DNA from: Salegentibacter sp. R32
Lineage (GTDB): Bacteria > Bacteroidota > Bacteroidia > Flavobacteriales > Flavobacteriaceae
Assembly: GCF_008692195.1 (NCBI RefSeq)
Contig: NZ_RXOM01000054.1
Span: 124,001-188,000 of the forward strand
Length of the DNA stretch: 64,000 bases
Direction of reading: 5' to 3'
Notes under the pieces: generated by a model
Told to the model about the DNA's origin: nothing
Databases searched by the model: none
The model's input: only the letters and a program-made list of their open reading frames with translations
Part shown: one piece after another, positions 18,701 to 26,351 of the stretch
Layout: every line of letters starts with the position of its first letter
Position numbering within the stretch: the stretch's first letter is position 1
Position numbers and translations under genes: made by a program

Positions 18701-18941
18701 CTTCATTATAGCTAAACAGGTATTCTTCTACTTTTGATGTAAGCTGTTTCTCTACTTGGGCAGAAGAGGCACCGGGATAATAACCAATGATCAATCCTTG
18801 GCGAACGGTAAAATCTGGAAATTCATTTCTGGGCATATTAAAAAGGCCAAAAAATCCCAGCCCCACCATAACAAAAGCGAGGGCCAAGGGAAAAGCCTTG
18901 TTTTTCATTGCCCATTCAATAAGGGTATGTTTATTTTTCAT
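15723..18941 (-). CDS. RND efflux transporter, HAE1/AcrB-like inner-membrane pump
   Basis: A proton-driven inner-membrane exporter. At 1072 aa with 12 predicted helices and two large periplasmic loops, it has the normal RND layout. The helix-4 motif GIVVDDPIVVIDN contains the paired Asp residues that carry protons. The N-terminus (WAMKNKAFPLALAFVMVGLG) and the LILLWHFKAFKHALL region are typical. The last ~45 residues are a charged Glu/Lys/Asn/Ser-rich cytoplasmic tail, which is longer than usual. It sits between the adaptor (15-base gap) and the TolC gene (overlap) under presumed TetR control. The substrates are unknown. Confidence 0.94.
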   Translation of the reverse strand: MKNKHTLIEWAMKNKAFPLALAFVMVGLGFFGLFNMPRNEFPDFTVRQGLIIGYYPGASSAQVEKQLTSKVEEYLFSYNEVDKAKTYSYSQDGMMYIYVEVASRIKHNSTQQFWNKLKSGMLIFQQQQLPKEVQGVIVNSDFGSTAAMILSVESKTRPYKDLQRHVEDIEDNLRQIEEMAKISHSGGLTEQVAVYVDNDKLAQYGISPGAIKKSLQTQGAISPAGTLEGEYIDRPIELTTFLKTESDIAKQVLRSDKDGNVVRLRDVAQIKREYEDPDSYVTTDGTKAMIITLEMATGNNIVQFGKEIDERLQILKQDLPSDIKISKIADQPVVVDHSIGHFMKEFGFALFGVILVTLILLPFRVASVAAATIPITISATLAVMFLAGIELNTVTLAALIVVLGIVVDDPIVVIDNHVEKLDQGQSVWEAARNSAIELFPSVFTATLAISATFLPLVFFMEGVASDFISSFPYTIMIALFLSLAISVLLVPFFNTLFIKKGLHKEEEKKEGEKKKKSMLDRLQSFFNTTVEKAVKHFKLTVILGILAIVTGIFLFTNVSQQLFPKVERDQFAIEISLAKGNNLEQTDSIVKQFEKILAKDERILGYTSFIGESSPRFHTLYAPKLPAKNFAQILVTTESDDATEEVLRDYDEKYAAMFPSAYLRMKQLDMVAKPAPIEVRLFGNDIEQLKIYGDKIIDLARVTPQTLWSRTNFGNMQEAIAIDIKNDEAGRLGLTRNDIANTIAINMNGLQATQLWDEEYKVNVKIKSENNPNQTVSDLQELSVIVPQEQSTVPLRQVAEVKPAWNQEQIVRRNGMRCLTVRVDITKDAVANEVLALLRPKIEALEIPKNITIGYGGEFEMQQENLGPMGLSLMMSVALIFLILLWHFKAFKHALLSFMTMPLSIFGAALGLLLMQYPFGFTSFLGILALCGIVVRNGIILIDFADEIRLENNFTVKEAAIHAAQRRMRPIFLTSSAAAVGVIPMIASRSSLWGPLGTVIAFGLMASMVLTLYVLPVLYWLFFRKEDEKNAHQDSSERKDISEESEANKNNTARSNKNNDSEEKNSEENEKE

Positions 18942-18956
18942 TGGAAGTCTTGGGGA

Positions 18957-20018
18957 TTATTGAACGATTTTTACCGAGGTATTATGGGTAAGTTTATGGT
19001 ATCCTGACACGATAAGTTTATCTCCCAAATCAAGACCACTTGTTATGGCAATCTCATTATTGTAAAGTTTGCCGGTTTCTACAAAACGTTTTTTTGCTTT
19101 ATTTTCAGTAGTATCAACTACATATACAAAATTGCGACCCTCTTCTGTAACTGACACACTTTCTACAGGAACGGCAAATGCTGAAATATTGGAATTTTCT
19201 TTAGTATTATTTGGCAAAAATACCTTGCACGACATTCCGGGCTTTATTTTTTGTTGGGGATTATCTATACTTATTTTAAGGGTATAGATAGGATTTTCCC
19301 GGTTGGATTGTACAGATATTTCACTTATCCTGCCATTAAATTCCTCTTTTTGGAGCACATCAATTTTTACTAAGGCTTTTCCTCCTGTTTTATAGGTATT
19401 AATTTCATCATCGGGAACAGGAACAATGGCTTTAACGGTATGAATATCCAAAAGCTCTACTACAGGTTGCCCAGGGTTGGCTACATCACCAGCTTCCATC
19501 ATTTTATCGCCCACATAGCCATCTATAGGAGCAAATAGTTTGGTGTGTTTTACATTTTGATAAGCAGCATTGGCAGAAGATTGCGCTTGCTCATAATTAG
19601 AACGGGCTTCAATCATCCTAATTTCAGCGATACTTCCTTTTTGGTATACTTCATTAATACGTTCAAAATTTTCTTTTGCAAGATTGGCCTGGGCTTGTTT
19701 TGCTTCATATTGATTTTGATAAGTTGTGGCATCTATAGCAGCCACTAAGTCCCCTTTTTTAACAAAACCGCCCATCTCTACCGGGATTTGTTTTACAGTA
19801 CCAGAAACTTGAAAGCTTAGCTTGACTGTTTTGCTGGCTTTAATAGTTCCGCTATAGCTTATTTTACGTGATTGTTGACTATTGCCATCATTTTTTCCCA
19901 CTTCAAGGATTTTAACATTTACTGGCGTTGCTTCTCGGGTTTCTTCTTTTTCACCACAACCCATTAGGCTGGTGAAAACAGCAATGAGCAATACTAAATA
20001 AGGGATCTTTTTTTTCAT
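18957..20018 (-). CDS. RND pump periplasmic adaptor (membrane fusion protein), lipoprotein
   Basis: Links the RND pump to the TolC channel in the periplasm. The start at 20018 rather than 20039 gives a lipoprotein signal (MKKKIPYLVLLIAVF to LMGC), so it is anchored to the inner-membrane outer leaflet. The order of elements is the standard one: beta-barrel strand (ISYSGTIKASKTVKLSFQVS in part), lipoyl half (VKKGDLVAAIDATTYQNQ), an alpha-helical hairpin (about 85-140, Ala/Gln/Asn rich), second lipoyl half (APIDGYVGDKMMEAGDVA), and membrane-proximal domain to the end. It is the first pump gene of the operon, 74 bases after tetR. Confidence 0.93.
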   Translation of the reverse strand: MKKKIPYLVLLIAVFTSLMGCGEKEETREATPVNVKILEVGKNDGNSQQSRKISYSGTIKASKTVKLSFQVSGTVKQIPVEMGGFVKKGDLVAAIDATTYQNQYEAKQAQANLAKENFERINEVYQKGSIAEIRMIEARSNYEQAQSSANAAYQNVKHTKLFAPIDGYVGDKMMEAGDVANPGQPVVELLDIHTVKAIVPVPDDEINTYKTGGKALVKIDVLQKEEFNGRISEISVQSNRENPIYTLKISIDNPQQKIKPGMSCKVFLPNNTKENSNISAFAVPVESVSVTEEGRNFVYVVDTTENKAKKRFVETGKLYNNEIAITSGLDLGDKLIVSGYHKLTHNTSVKIVQ

Positions 20019-20092
20019 TAGGATAGCGGTATTTGGCACTCAATTTTTTTAATAATAGTATCAGTTGCGTTTTTTATATGGATAGTAATGGG

Positions 20093-20680
20093 CTATTTAA
20101 GTCCTTTAATAAGTATCTTCATAAGCCATAGTAATCGAGTGGTCATATTCTCTATAGTCCCGTATAACAAAATTTCTTTTTCTAAGCTACTTGCAGCAGT
20201 TACCATTGCCATTGGTAAAAAATTAAGTTCTTCTTCTGTTAAGGGTTTGATTTCATTTTTCTTGATTCCCCATTCAAGACAGGTTTTAAAAAGGGCCATC
20301 TCTCGTTGCCGTACTTCTTTAAAAATCTTATCTATAAAGTATGGGTTTTCTTTAATATCTGAAATGAGAAATTTATAATCTTTACTTTTCTGAATAAGGA
20401 AATCTAATTTAGATTTATTGTAGCCCAATAAATTTTCTGATAGGGACTGAGCCTCCTTAACTTTTTGAATTCCCGGTTCCATGATGGTTAAATATTCCTG
20501 AATGGCCACTTCGGCAAAAACATCGTGCTTGTTCTTAAAATAATAATATAAGGTGCTTCGCCCCTTTCCAGAAGCCTTGGCGATATCTTCCATTGTAATT
20601 TGGGTGTACCCTAATTGCTGAAAAGCTTTCTTGGAAGCTTCTATTATATGCTGGCGGTTGGAAGTATCTTTTAATTTCAT
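20093..20680 (-). CDS. TetR family repressor of the RND efflux operon
   Basis: A 195-aa TetR-family repressor. The start at 20680 is chosen because the helix-turn-helix domain begins right after it (RQHIIEASKKAF, then ITMEDIAKASGKGRSTLYYYF at about 28-48). A longer frame back to 20770 would run through the operator. The C-terminal helical ligand-binding half is unremarkable. A 25-bp operator palindrome abuts the start codon and contains the -7 box. The three pump genes follow on the same strand with no clear promoter between, so repressor and pump are probably one autoregulated operon induced by a pump substrate. Confidence 0.9.
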   Translation of the reverse strand: MKLKDTSNRQHIIEASKKAFQQLGYTQITMEDIAKASGKGRSTLYYYFKNKHDVFAEVAIQEYLTIMEPGIQKVKEAQSLSENLLGYNKSKLDFLIQKSKDYKFLISDIKENPYFIDKIFKEVRQREMALFKTCLEWGIKKNEIKPLTEEELNFLPMAMVTAASSLEKEILLYGTIENMTTRLLWLMKILIKGLK

Positions 20681-20705
20681 TCGACAAATATAGTGTATTT
20701 GTCGA
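20681..20705 (-). promoter_or_regulatory. TetR operator palindrome containing the -7 box
   Basis: Arms TCGACAAATA and TATTTGTCGA are perfect inverted repeats around a 5-base spacer. On the minus strand one arm includes TATATTTG (20685-20692), an exact -7 box, and the ATG follows four bases later. Bound repressor would cover the promoter, and the transcript is predicted to be leaderless or nearly so. Confidence 0.8.
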
Positions 20706-20741
20706 AAAATAAAAATTGGCTTTATTATAACGAGGTTTAAT

Positions 20742-21560
20742 TTACCACCAAACCACAAAGAAACGCTCAAAAGTTAGGGAGTCTTTTTTCAACCAGATAA
20801 ATGCTGATTTTTTATGCTGAAGTAAATTATTTACATTCTTTAATATCTCTGTATAAGATTTCCAATCTTGATGGTGTTTTGGCTGAAGTGGCCAATCTGC
20901 CTTTTTAGGTGAATAGAATTGAAAATTACCATATTCAGCTTCGGTAAATTCGTGTTCGTGCAACCAATAGCCTAAAATGCAATCGTTATTGATGAATTCA
21001 AATTGATGTTTAAGCAAAGATTTCGGGACAAATAAATTTGCTAGAAAACAGACTTGCTGCTCAATTTTTTCTAATTCAATTTCTTGTTGCTGAAGTAATG
21101 TTGTGCTTTCTTCTCGAAACAATAACGGAAATTGATGCGATTTTAGATGTTCAACTTTTTTGAGCAACGTGTCTTTACGGTTGGGTCCGATCCATCGGTC
21201 GAGTTCATTTTCAAAACTAGGATCGTAGACGTAAAATTTATAGACTAATTCTGTATGAATAAGTTGTTGCGTTGTGTTTTCCTTCAGAAAAAAATCGAAT
21301 TCACCCAAGGTTTGCTTTTCGTGAATAAGCTGCAAATTTTGAGCGATGACTTCATAAGTTGAAGATTGTTTAATCACTTCCGCAAAAAAAACTTCTGCAC
21401 GTTTTCCCAATACTAAATTGGGCGGAATTTCTAATTCGTTTTGAAGTAAAGTGGTTGATATTTTAGGAATTTTAAATTGCTTTAAATCGAATAGACCTTT
21501 CCCTTCCCAAAGCGGAAAAGTGTTTAAAAAACCTTGGTATTGAAGTTGGAGTGATGAAAT
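20742..21560 (-). CDS. DUF1853 family protein with no ATG start
   Basis: A conserved hypothetical cytoplasmic protein. The recognisable DUF1853 core is LGEFDFFL, an ELVYKFYVYD strand and a nuclease-like pattern of acidic and Lys residues. The frame stays open upstream of the TTG at 21410 to a stop at 21567-21569, and the added ~50 residues (YQGFLNTFPLW, LFDLKQFKIP, LEIPPNLVLG) look like genuine family sequence. No ATG, GTG or TTG gives that full N-terminus. The ATT at 21558-21560 is the best candidate, giving 272 aa. It is either a rare ATT start or a gene that lost its start next to the repeat at 21592. Function unknown. Confidence 0.7.
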   Translation of the reverse strand: MSSLQLQYQGFLNTFPLWEGKGLFDLKQFKIPKISTTLLQNELEIPPNLVLGKRAEVFFAEVIKQSSTYEVIAQNLQLIHEKQTLGEFDFFLKENTTQQLIHTELVYKFYVYDPSFENELDRWIGPNRKDTLLKKVEHLKSHQFPLLFREESTTLLQQQEIELEKIEQQVCFLANLFVPKSLLKHQFEFINNDCILGYWLHEHEFTEAEYGNFQFYSPKKADWPLQPKHHQDWKSYTEILKNVNNLLQHKKSAFIWLKKDSLTFERFFVVWW

Positions 21561-21591
21561 AGAATTTTAATTTTTTTTGTGGTTTGAGAAG

Positions 21592-21722
21592 GCTTTTCGA
21601 CTCCGCTCGAAGTGACATTCTATAGTCGTCGTCATTCCGTGCTTGACACGGAATCTCATCTTGTTTGTTAATTAATGTGCTATATAAATAATGCGATGCT
21701 GAATCAAGTTCAGCATGACGAT
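21592..21722. repeat. REP-like dispersed intergenic repeat, copy 1
   Basis: Contains the inverted pair TTCGACTCCGCTCGAA, then TCATTCCGTGCTTGACACGG and, after a spacer, CTGAATCAAGTTCAGCATGA. The last block recurs in the copies near 24.0 and 58.3 kb. Intergenic only, with no ORF. Confidence 0.65.
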
Positions 21723-21739
21723 AAGTTTTCAGTTACAGA

Positions 21740-21925
21740 CTATTCATAATTAATTTCAATTACAAAATTATCTGAAATGTTGTTTTTTTTCTTTTGCAGT
21801 GGAAAATCTTTTAACCGATAGCTTAAGTCTAAAAAAGCATAAAAACGTTCTGCGGGCGATAGTTTTAAAAACTCTTCCTGCTGTTGTCGATTGCTTTCTT
21901 CTTTGGTTAAAAATTCTAATTTCAT
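21740..21925 (-). CDS. Small conserved protein (61 aa) downstream of the S41 protease
   Basis: A 61-aa hydrophilic protein (MKLEFLTKEESNRQQQEEFL, then LSPAERFYAFLDLSYRLKDF). Its ATG overlaps the stop of the S41 protease gene by four bases (ATGA), so it is translationally coupled. The LSPAERFYAF helix looks conserved among Flavobacteriaceae from memory, but no function is assigned. No signal peptide or membrane segment. Confidence 0.65.
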   Translation of the reverse strand: MKLEFLTKEESNRQQQEEFLKLSPAERFYAFLDLSYRLKDFPLQKKKNNISDNFVIEINYE

Positions 21926-23556
21926 GATCTCCCTAAAATCTTGTTGTATTCGTTCGAGTTATTTAAAATTTCTTTCGCTTTAATGATCTCCGGATTTTCT
22001 TCAATATAATAGTCGTATAAACCTTCTTGGTAGAAATAACGCTTGATAATTTCATCGGTTAATAAACTCACGATTTCCGGTTTCTTTTCGTCTAGATCTT
22101 GCGTTTTTGCTTTTTCGATCTCTTTAAGCAGTCGCTCGTATTGATTTCTAATTTCATCATTAAAACCTTCTTCTTTAGCTATTTTAAACGTCTCTTTTAG
22201 TTCTTTTTCAGTTTTGGTGGTATAATCAAAATCGGAAGAACTCAAGAATTTTTTAAAATCTTCGTAATCGGCATCGGTAAACTCAAAGGCTTCCGGTTGC
22301 GTTAATTGATGGTTGTAGTAATAGTTGGTCGCATAATCGAAAATGGCATTTTTCTCCATTAAAGCTTGTGTAACACCACTGTATTTAGAAGTTTCTAGTT
22401 GAACATCAGGTAAAATTCCGCCGCCGTCGTACACTTTTCTTCCGTTACGCGTGGTAAATTCGTTATAATCTTCAGCTTTCGTTCTTACTGCTTTGCCTTC
22501 TTCATCACGATTCCAATAATCCAAGGCTTGTATACATCTTCCGCTTGGCGTGTAATAGCGAGAAATGGTCACCTTCATCTGCGTATTATACGTGAGTTTT
22601 TTCGGGCGTTGTACCAAACCTTTTCCAAAACTTCTGGCACCGATCACCACACCGCGATCTAGATCTTGTAAACCACCGGAAACGATCTCGCTGGCAGAAG
22701 CACTTCTACCATTGATCAACACCGCTAACGGAATTTCTTTATCCATCGGGTCACGTTGCGTTTTATAAGTTTTGTTGTACTTCTCGATCACCGATTTTGT
22801 AGTGGTGATCACTTCATTTTTATCGACAAAAATGTTGGTCGTGTTTACGGCTTCGGTTAATAAACCGCCTGGATTGCCACGTAAGTCTAAAATAATTTTT
22901 TTCGCGCCTTGTTCTTTTAATTCTTTTAAAGCGGTAGCGACTTCTGATGAAGCTTTTCTGTTGAATTTAGAAAGCACGATGTACCCAATATCACCATCGA
23001 TTAATTTTGAATAAGGAACGGCGTGCAACTCTACCGATTCTCTTTTTAATTGTGTAGTTTTTGTTTTGCCTTGGCGTTTAAAAGTAAGTTGAACTGAAGT
23101 TCCTGCAGAACCTTTTAGCAATTCTCCCGCATCATTTTCAAATTGCGATAAATCTACGTCACCAATTTTTATAATTTCATCTCCGGCTTTTAAACCGGCT
23201 TTATCGGCCGGATAAGCTTTGTAAGGCTCAATAATGGTAATTTTATGGTCTTTGGTTTGTACCGAAGCCCCAATACCAGTGTATTCTCCCGAATTCTGAA
23301 TTCTCGCCTGCTCGACTTCCTGCTCGTTCCAATAAACCGTGTAAGGATCTAGATCTGCCAACATCGCCGTGATCGCCGTATCCATTAAATCTGCCGGATT
23401 GGTTTCATCGACATAATTCATATTAATTTCTTTGAAAAGCGTCGTGAAAATTTCTATTTGCTTCGCGATCTCAAAAAAATCTGATTTATAAGAAGTGGTC
23501 GTTAAAAAAATAACCACAGCAGTGATCGGTAATATAATTCGTTTCTTCATCTTCAT
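21922..23556 (-). CDS. S41 family C-terminal processing protease
   Basis: An exported or membrane-anchored serine protease of the Ctp/tail-specific family. The 544-aa protein has an N-terminal signal or anchor (MKMKKRIILPITAVVIFLTT), a PDZ domain (about 85-165, with the GIGASVQ and GDEIIKIGD segments), and the S41 catalytic core. The Ser/Lys dyad is placed in NGRSASASEIVSGG (probably Ser287) and SFGKGLVQ (Lys312). The C-terminal ~100 residues are charged and helical. It overlaps rnpA upstream by four bases and the 61-aa gene downstream by four bases, forming an operon rnpA-S41-small protein, an arrangement I recall as common in Flavobacteriaceae. Confidence 0.93.
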   Translation of the reverse strand: MKMKKRIILPITAVVIFLTTTSYKSDFFEIAKQIEIFTTLFKEINMNYVDETNPADLMDTAITAMLADLDPYTVYWNEQEVEQARIQNSGEYTGIGASVQTKDHKITIIEPYKAYPADKAGLKAGDEIIKIGDVDLSQFENDAGELLKGSAGTSVQLTFKRQGKTKTTQLKRESVELHAVPYSKLIDGDIGYIVLSKFNRKASSEVATALKELKEQGAKKIILDLRGNPGGLLTEAVNTTNIFVDKNEVITTTKSVIEKYNKTYKTQRDPMDKEIPLAVLINGRSASASEIVSGGLQDLDRGVVIGARSFGKGLVQRPKKLTYNTQMKVTISRYYTPSGRCIQALDYWNRDEEGKAVRTKAEDYNEFTTRNGRKVYDGGGILPDVQLETSKYSGVTQALMEKNAIFDYATNYYYNHQLTQPEAFEFTDADYEDFKKFLSSSDFDYTTKTEKELKETFKIAKEEGFNDEIRNQYERLLKEIEKAKTQDLDEKKPEIVSLLTDEIIKRYFYQEGLYDYYIEENPEIIKAKEILNNSNEYNKILGRS

Positions 23557-23924
23557 TCGGTTTGTTCTTGCTCCCTAAATTTAGTCAATATTTTTTGAAT
23601 GGAATTTTCCAGTTCCGGTAAACTGAATTTCTTTCGACCTAAGTAAATAAACATCAACGCATAGCGATGTTCTTCTTCGGCCAAGATCGTTTTATTTTTT
23701 CGGTAAGCCTCGCGCATTAATCGCTTTAAACGATTGCGATCTACCGCTAATTTAAAGCTGCGTTTAGGTACCGAAAATGCCGCTTGATGCTGCGTAGCGT
23801 TATTGGTTAAGCGTAAATACACCAATTTAAACGGAAAACTTTTTACGCTTCTACCTTCTTCAAACAAGGTTGAAATAACGATTTTGCCTTTGAGCTTTTC
23901 GGTTTTTCCTAAAGTTTGCTTCAT
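23553..23924 (-). CDS. rnpA: Ribonuclease P protein component
   Basis: The protein subunit of RNase P, which matures tRNA 5' ends with the catalytic RNA. It is 123 aa and basic. The RNR signature is present (AVDRNRLKRLMREAYRK), preceded by the FSVPKRSFKLA strand. The usual partner rpmH is not next to it, and the neighbour is instead the S41 protease gene. The start at 23924 has no clear -7 box. A repeat (23957-24046) lies directly upstream. Confidence 0.96.
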   Translation of the reverse strand: MKQTLGKTEKLKGKIVISTLFEEGRSVKSFPFKLVYLRLTNNATQHQAAFSVPKRSFKLAVDRNRLKRLMREAYRKNKTILAEEEHRYALMFIYLGRKKFSLPELENSIQKILTKFREQEQTE

Positions 23925-23956
23925 TTTTTAATATTCAATCTCCGAAATTTAGAATA

Positions 23957-24046
23957 GTTGTCACACTGACCTTGTCGAAGTGTTTTCAATTTTCAGTATT
24001 CAATTTTATAGCTTCATTTGATACTAAATTAAGTTCAGTATGACGT
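23957..24046. repeat. REP-like dispersed intergenic repeat, copy 2 (diverged)
   Basis: TGTCACACTGACCTTGTCGA and, after a spacer, ACTAAATTAAGTTCAGTATG with the same AGTTCAGnnTGACG end as the copies at 21.7 and 58.3 kb. It lies upstream of rnpA. Confidence 0.5.
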
Positions 24047-24084
24047 CTGCAAAAAAATATTCCTGATTAATTAATAATCAAAAA

Positions 24085-24116
24085 AAAACCTTTCAACTTA
24101 CAATTGAAAGGTTTTT
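24085..24116. terminator. Rho-independent terminator
   Basis: AAAACCTTTCAA and TTGAAAGGTTTT form a 12-bp stem with A and T runs on both sides. It probably ends the M1 peptidase transcript (minus strand) after the structured element. Confidence 0.75.
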
Positions 24117-24126
24117 GTCATGTTTT

Positions 24127-24239
24127 TTGGGTGTTTCCCTTCGGGTCGGGCTACCTGACTGCCGACAGGCAGGTTCGTTACAATTCCTCTTTTCGCTTTG
24201 CTCCATTGCGGGATTTTCACTGCTATCCCTAACACAAAA
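24127..24239. ncRNA. Structured intergenic element next to the M1 peptidase stop
   Basis: A G+C-rich block standing out from its A+T-rich surroundings, between the M1 peptidase stop and a terminator. Conserved-looking parts are GGGTGTTTCCCTTCGGGTCG at one end and CACTGCTATCCCTAACACA at the other, with GCCGACAGGCAGG stem sequence inside. From memory, similar end blocks occur as dispersed intergenic elements across Flavobacteriaceae. I cannot name an Rfam family, and the transcribed strand is unknown. Confidence 0.45.
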
Positions 24240-26102
24240 TTATTTTTCCCAAACATTATTGCTACGATCCACATCTGCCATTAAACCACTTGGGTCAATT
24301 TCAATTTTCTTGATGTTTTCTTTTGCAGCATATAACTTTACGGTGTGTGTTGGGTAAGCCCAAGCCCAAGAACCAGAATTTTCCATATTTTCTTTTTCCC
24401 AATGCATCATCGTAAGCGGAATGTACATCATCGTTTTTTCTTCTTTTTCACCATCGGTAAAAGTTATTTCCACTTCAATTGGCATCGGCATTTGTCCGAT
24501 TCTTTCTAAAACTATTTCTGATCCATTTCCGTCTGCTTCAACAGATTTAATGCTGTAATCTACCGTGTTGGTTGTTCTCGTCCAATCATTGAGGTACCAG
24601 CTTAATTCTGCTCCGCTAACTTTTTCAGCAACACGAATAAAATCGTTTGGTGTTGGGTGTTTAAATTTCCACTCTTGGTAATAACGCTTTAAGGTTTTTG
24701 CCAGATTTTCTTCACCAATTACATAACCTAATTGCGCTAAGAAAACAGAACCTTTGCTATAAGCACCAATTCCGTAATTCATATTGGTTTGATAACGATC
24801 GGCGTGTGTAGAAAGCGGTTGTTCTTGCCCAGAGTTGGCTAAATAATTATAACCACGGTAAGAACCACTTAACGGGTTGGGGTTGTTTTTATTTAAAATT
24901 TCATTTTCAGCTAAACTAGAAATGTAGGTGGTAAAACCTTCATCCATCCATTCGTGTTGAGATTCGTTGGTCGCTAAAATAAACTGAAACCAAGAATGTG
25001 CAAATTCGTGAGCGGTAACGCCGACTAAACTTTCGTAACTTCTTTCACCGGTAATTAAGGTACACATTCCATATTCCATACCGCCGTCACCACCTTGGAT
25101 CACAGAATATTGATCGTAAGGATATTGACCAATATGCTCGTTGTAATACGCTAATAATTCAGCAGTTTTTGGCTGAAGTTTCTTCCAGTTCTCTTTAATT
25201 TCATCATTATCTTTATATAAGAAATGAAGTGTCGTACCGTCTTCTGCTTTTAATTTATCGTGAATAAAATCTGGATCGGCAGCCCACGTAAAATCGTGTA
25301 CATTTGGCGCGTTAAAATGCCAGGTGATCTTTTTGCCTTTACGTTTTACTTTTTGACCTTCTTCTTGGTAACCGTAACCAATTTCTTCCGGATTTTGTAA
25401 ATAACCCGTTCCGCCTAAAATATAATCTTTATCGATGGTGATTTTTACATCAAAATCTCCCCAAACGCCGTGAAATTCACGACCAATGTAAGGATCTGCG
25501 TGCCAACCTTCAAAGTCGTATTCTGCTAATTTTGGGTACCATTGTGTCATTGAAAGTGCTACACCTTCCGCATTATTTCTACCCGAACGTCTTATTTGTA
25601 CCGGTACTTGACCTTCAAACTCCATTTCGAAAGTGGTAGATTCTCCCGGGAGTAAAGCTTCGTGTAATTCAACTTCTAAAATAGTTCCTACGGTTTCATA
25701 CTTTAATTTATTACCGTCTTGTTCTAAAGATTTTACCTTTAGATAGCCAATTTCATCTTCGTTAAGCTTGCTAATTCTACTTTCAAATTCAGGATTTTCA
25801 CGTGTTCCTAAATTATTCACCATTCTGCCATCGGGATCTTGAATGCTTTGTAAACGAGCGTCCATTTGGCTTCCCGGCTGAAAAGCATTAAAAAACAAAT
25901 GATAAAATACTTTGGTTAAGGTATCTGGAGAATTATTGGTATAAGTAAGTTCTTGTTCCCCATCGTATTGGTAGTTTTTTACATTCATGGCTACCTCCAT
26001 TTTGTAATCTACCTTTTGTTGCCAATAGCCAGATCGTTGTTGTGCGGTAATTGCTCCCGTCACTAAAAGAGAAAACAATAAACTTTGAAGTTTAAATTTC
26101 AT
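24240..26102 (-). CDS. M1 family zinc metallopeptidase, secreted
   Basis: An exported aminopeptidase-type protease of family M1 (gluzincin). The 620-aa protein starts with a signal peptide (MKFKLQSLLFSLLVTGAITA). Substrate and zinc motifs are clear: GGMEYG (about 340-345, the GxMEN-type exopeptidase loop in modified form), HEFAH at 365-369, and the third zinc ligand Glu388 in MDEGF. No C-terminal ERAP-like extension, T9SS tail or lipobox is seen, so a periplasmic location is likely. It has a structured element and terminator after its stop and a MITE-like repeat before its start. Confidence 0.93.
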   Translation of the reverse strand: MKFKLQSLLFSLLVTGAITAQQRSGYWQQKVDYKMEVAMNVKNYQYDGEQELTYTNNSPDTLTKVFYHLFFNAFQPGSQMDARLQSIQDPDGRMVNNLGTRENPEFESRISKLNEDEIGYLKVKSLEQDGNKLKYETVGTILEVELHEALLPGESTTFEMEFEGQVPVQIRRSGRNNAEGVALSMTQWYPKLAEYDFEGWHADPYIGREFHGVWGDFDVKITIDKDYILGGTGYLQNPEEIGYGYQEEGQKVKRKGKKITWHFNAPNVHDFTWAADPDFIHDKLKAEDGTTLHFLYKDNDEIKENWKKLQPKTAELLAYYNEHIGQYPYDQYSVIQGGDGGMEYGMCTLITGERSYESLVGVTAHEFAHSWFQFILATNESQHEWMDEGFTTYISSLAENEILNKNNPNPLSGSYRGYNYLANSGQEQPLSTHADRYQTNMNYGIGAYSKGSVFLAQLGYVIGEENLAKTLKRYYQEWKFKHPTPNDFIRVAEKVSGAELSWYLNDWTRTTNTVDYSIKSVEADGNGSEIVLERIGQMPMPIEVEITFTDGEKEEKTMMYIPLTMMHWEKENMENSGSWAWAYPTHTVKLYAAKENIKKIEIDPSGLMADVDRSNNVWEK

Positions 26103-26170
26103 AGAATTTTAAATTTTAAGTTAAAAATAAAGAGCGTTCACTTTGCTAAGATAAGCCAGTTCACGCCCTT

Positions 26171-26327
26171 ATACCAATTTCACCTTAAGATGTTATAATT
26201 ATATAAATTTTCCCATTTTCTGCGTTAAAAAGCCTCGCTGTAGCTAATGCTATAGCTACGTTTTTTGCCTAAAAACTCAAAAAATTTAAAATAAATCCAA
26301 TTCAACATCTCAAAGAAAAATTGATAT
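26171..26327. mobile_element. MITE-like imperfect palindromic element
   Basis: About 157 bp with imperfect terminal inverted repeats (ATACCAATTTCACCTTAAGA at one end, and the complement of AGAAAAATTGATAT at the other, both reaching an AGATGTT/AACATCT block). A central hairpin GTAGCTA-loop-TAGCTAC lies inside. No ORF. It sits between the M1 and S8 peptidase genes. Confidence 0.55.
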
Positions 26328-26351
26328 TAAAAAATTCATCCTAAAATAGGA

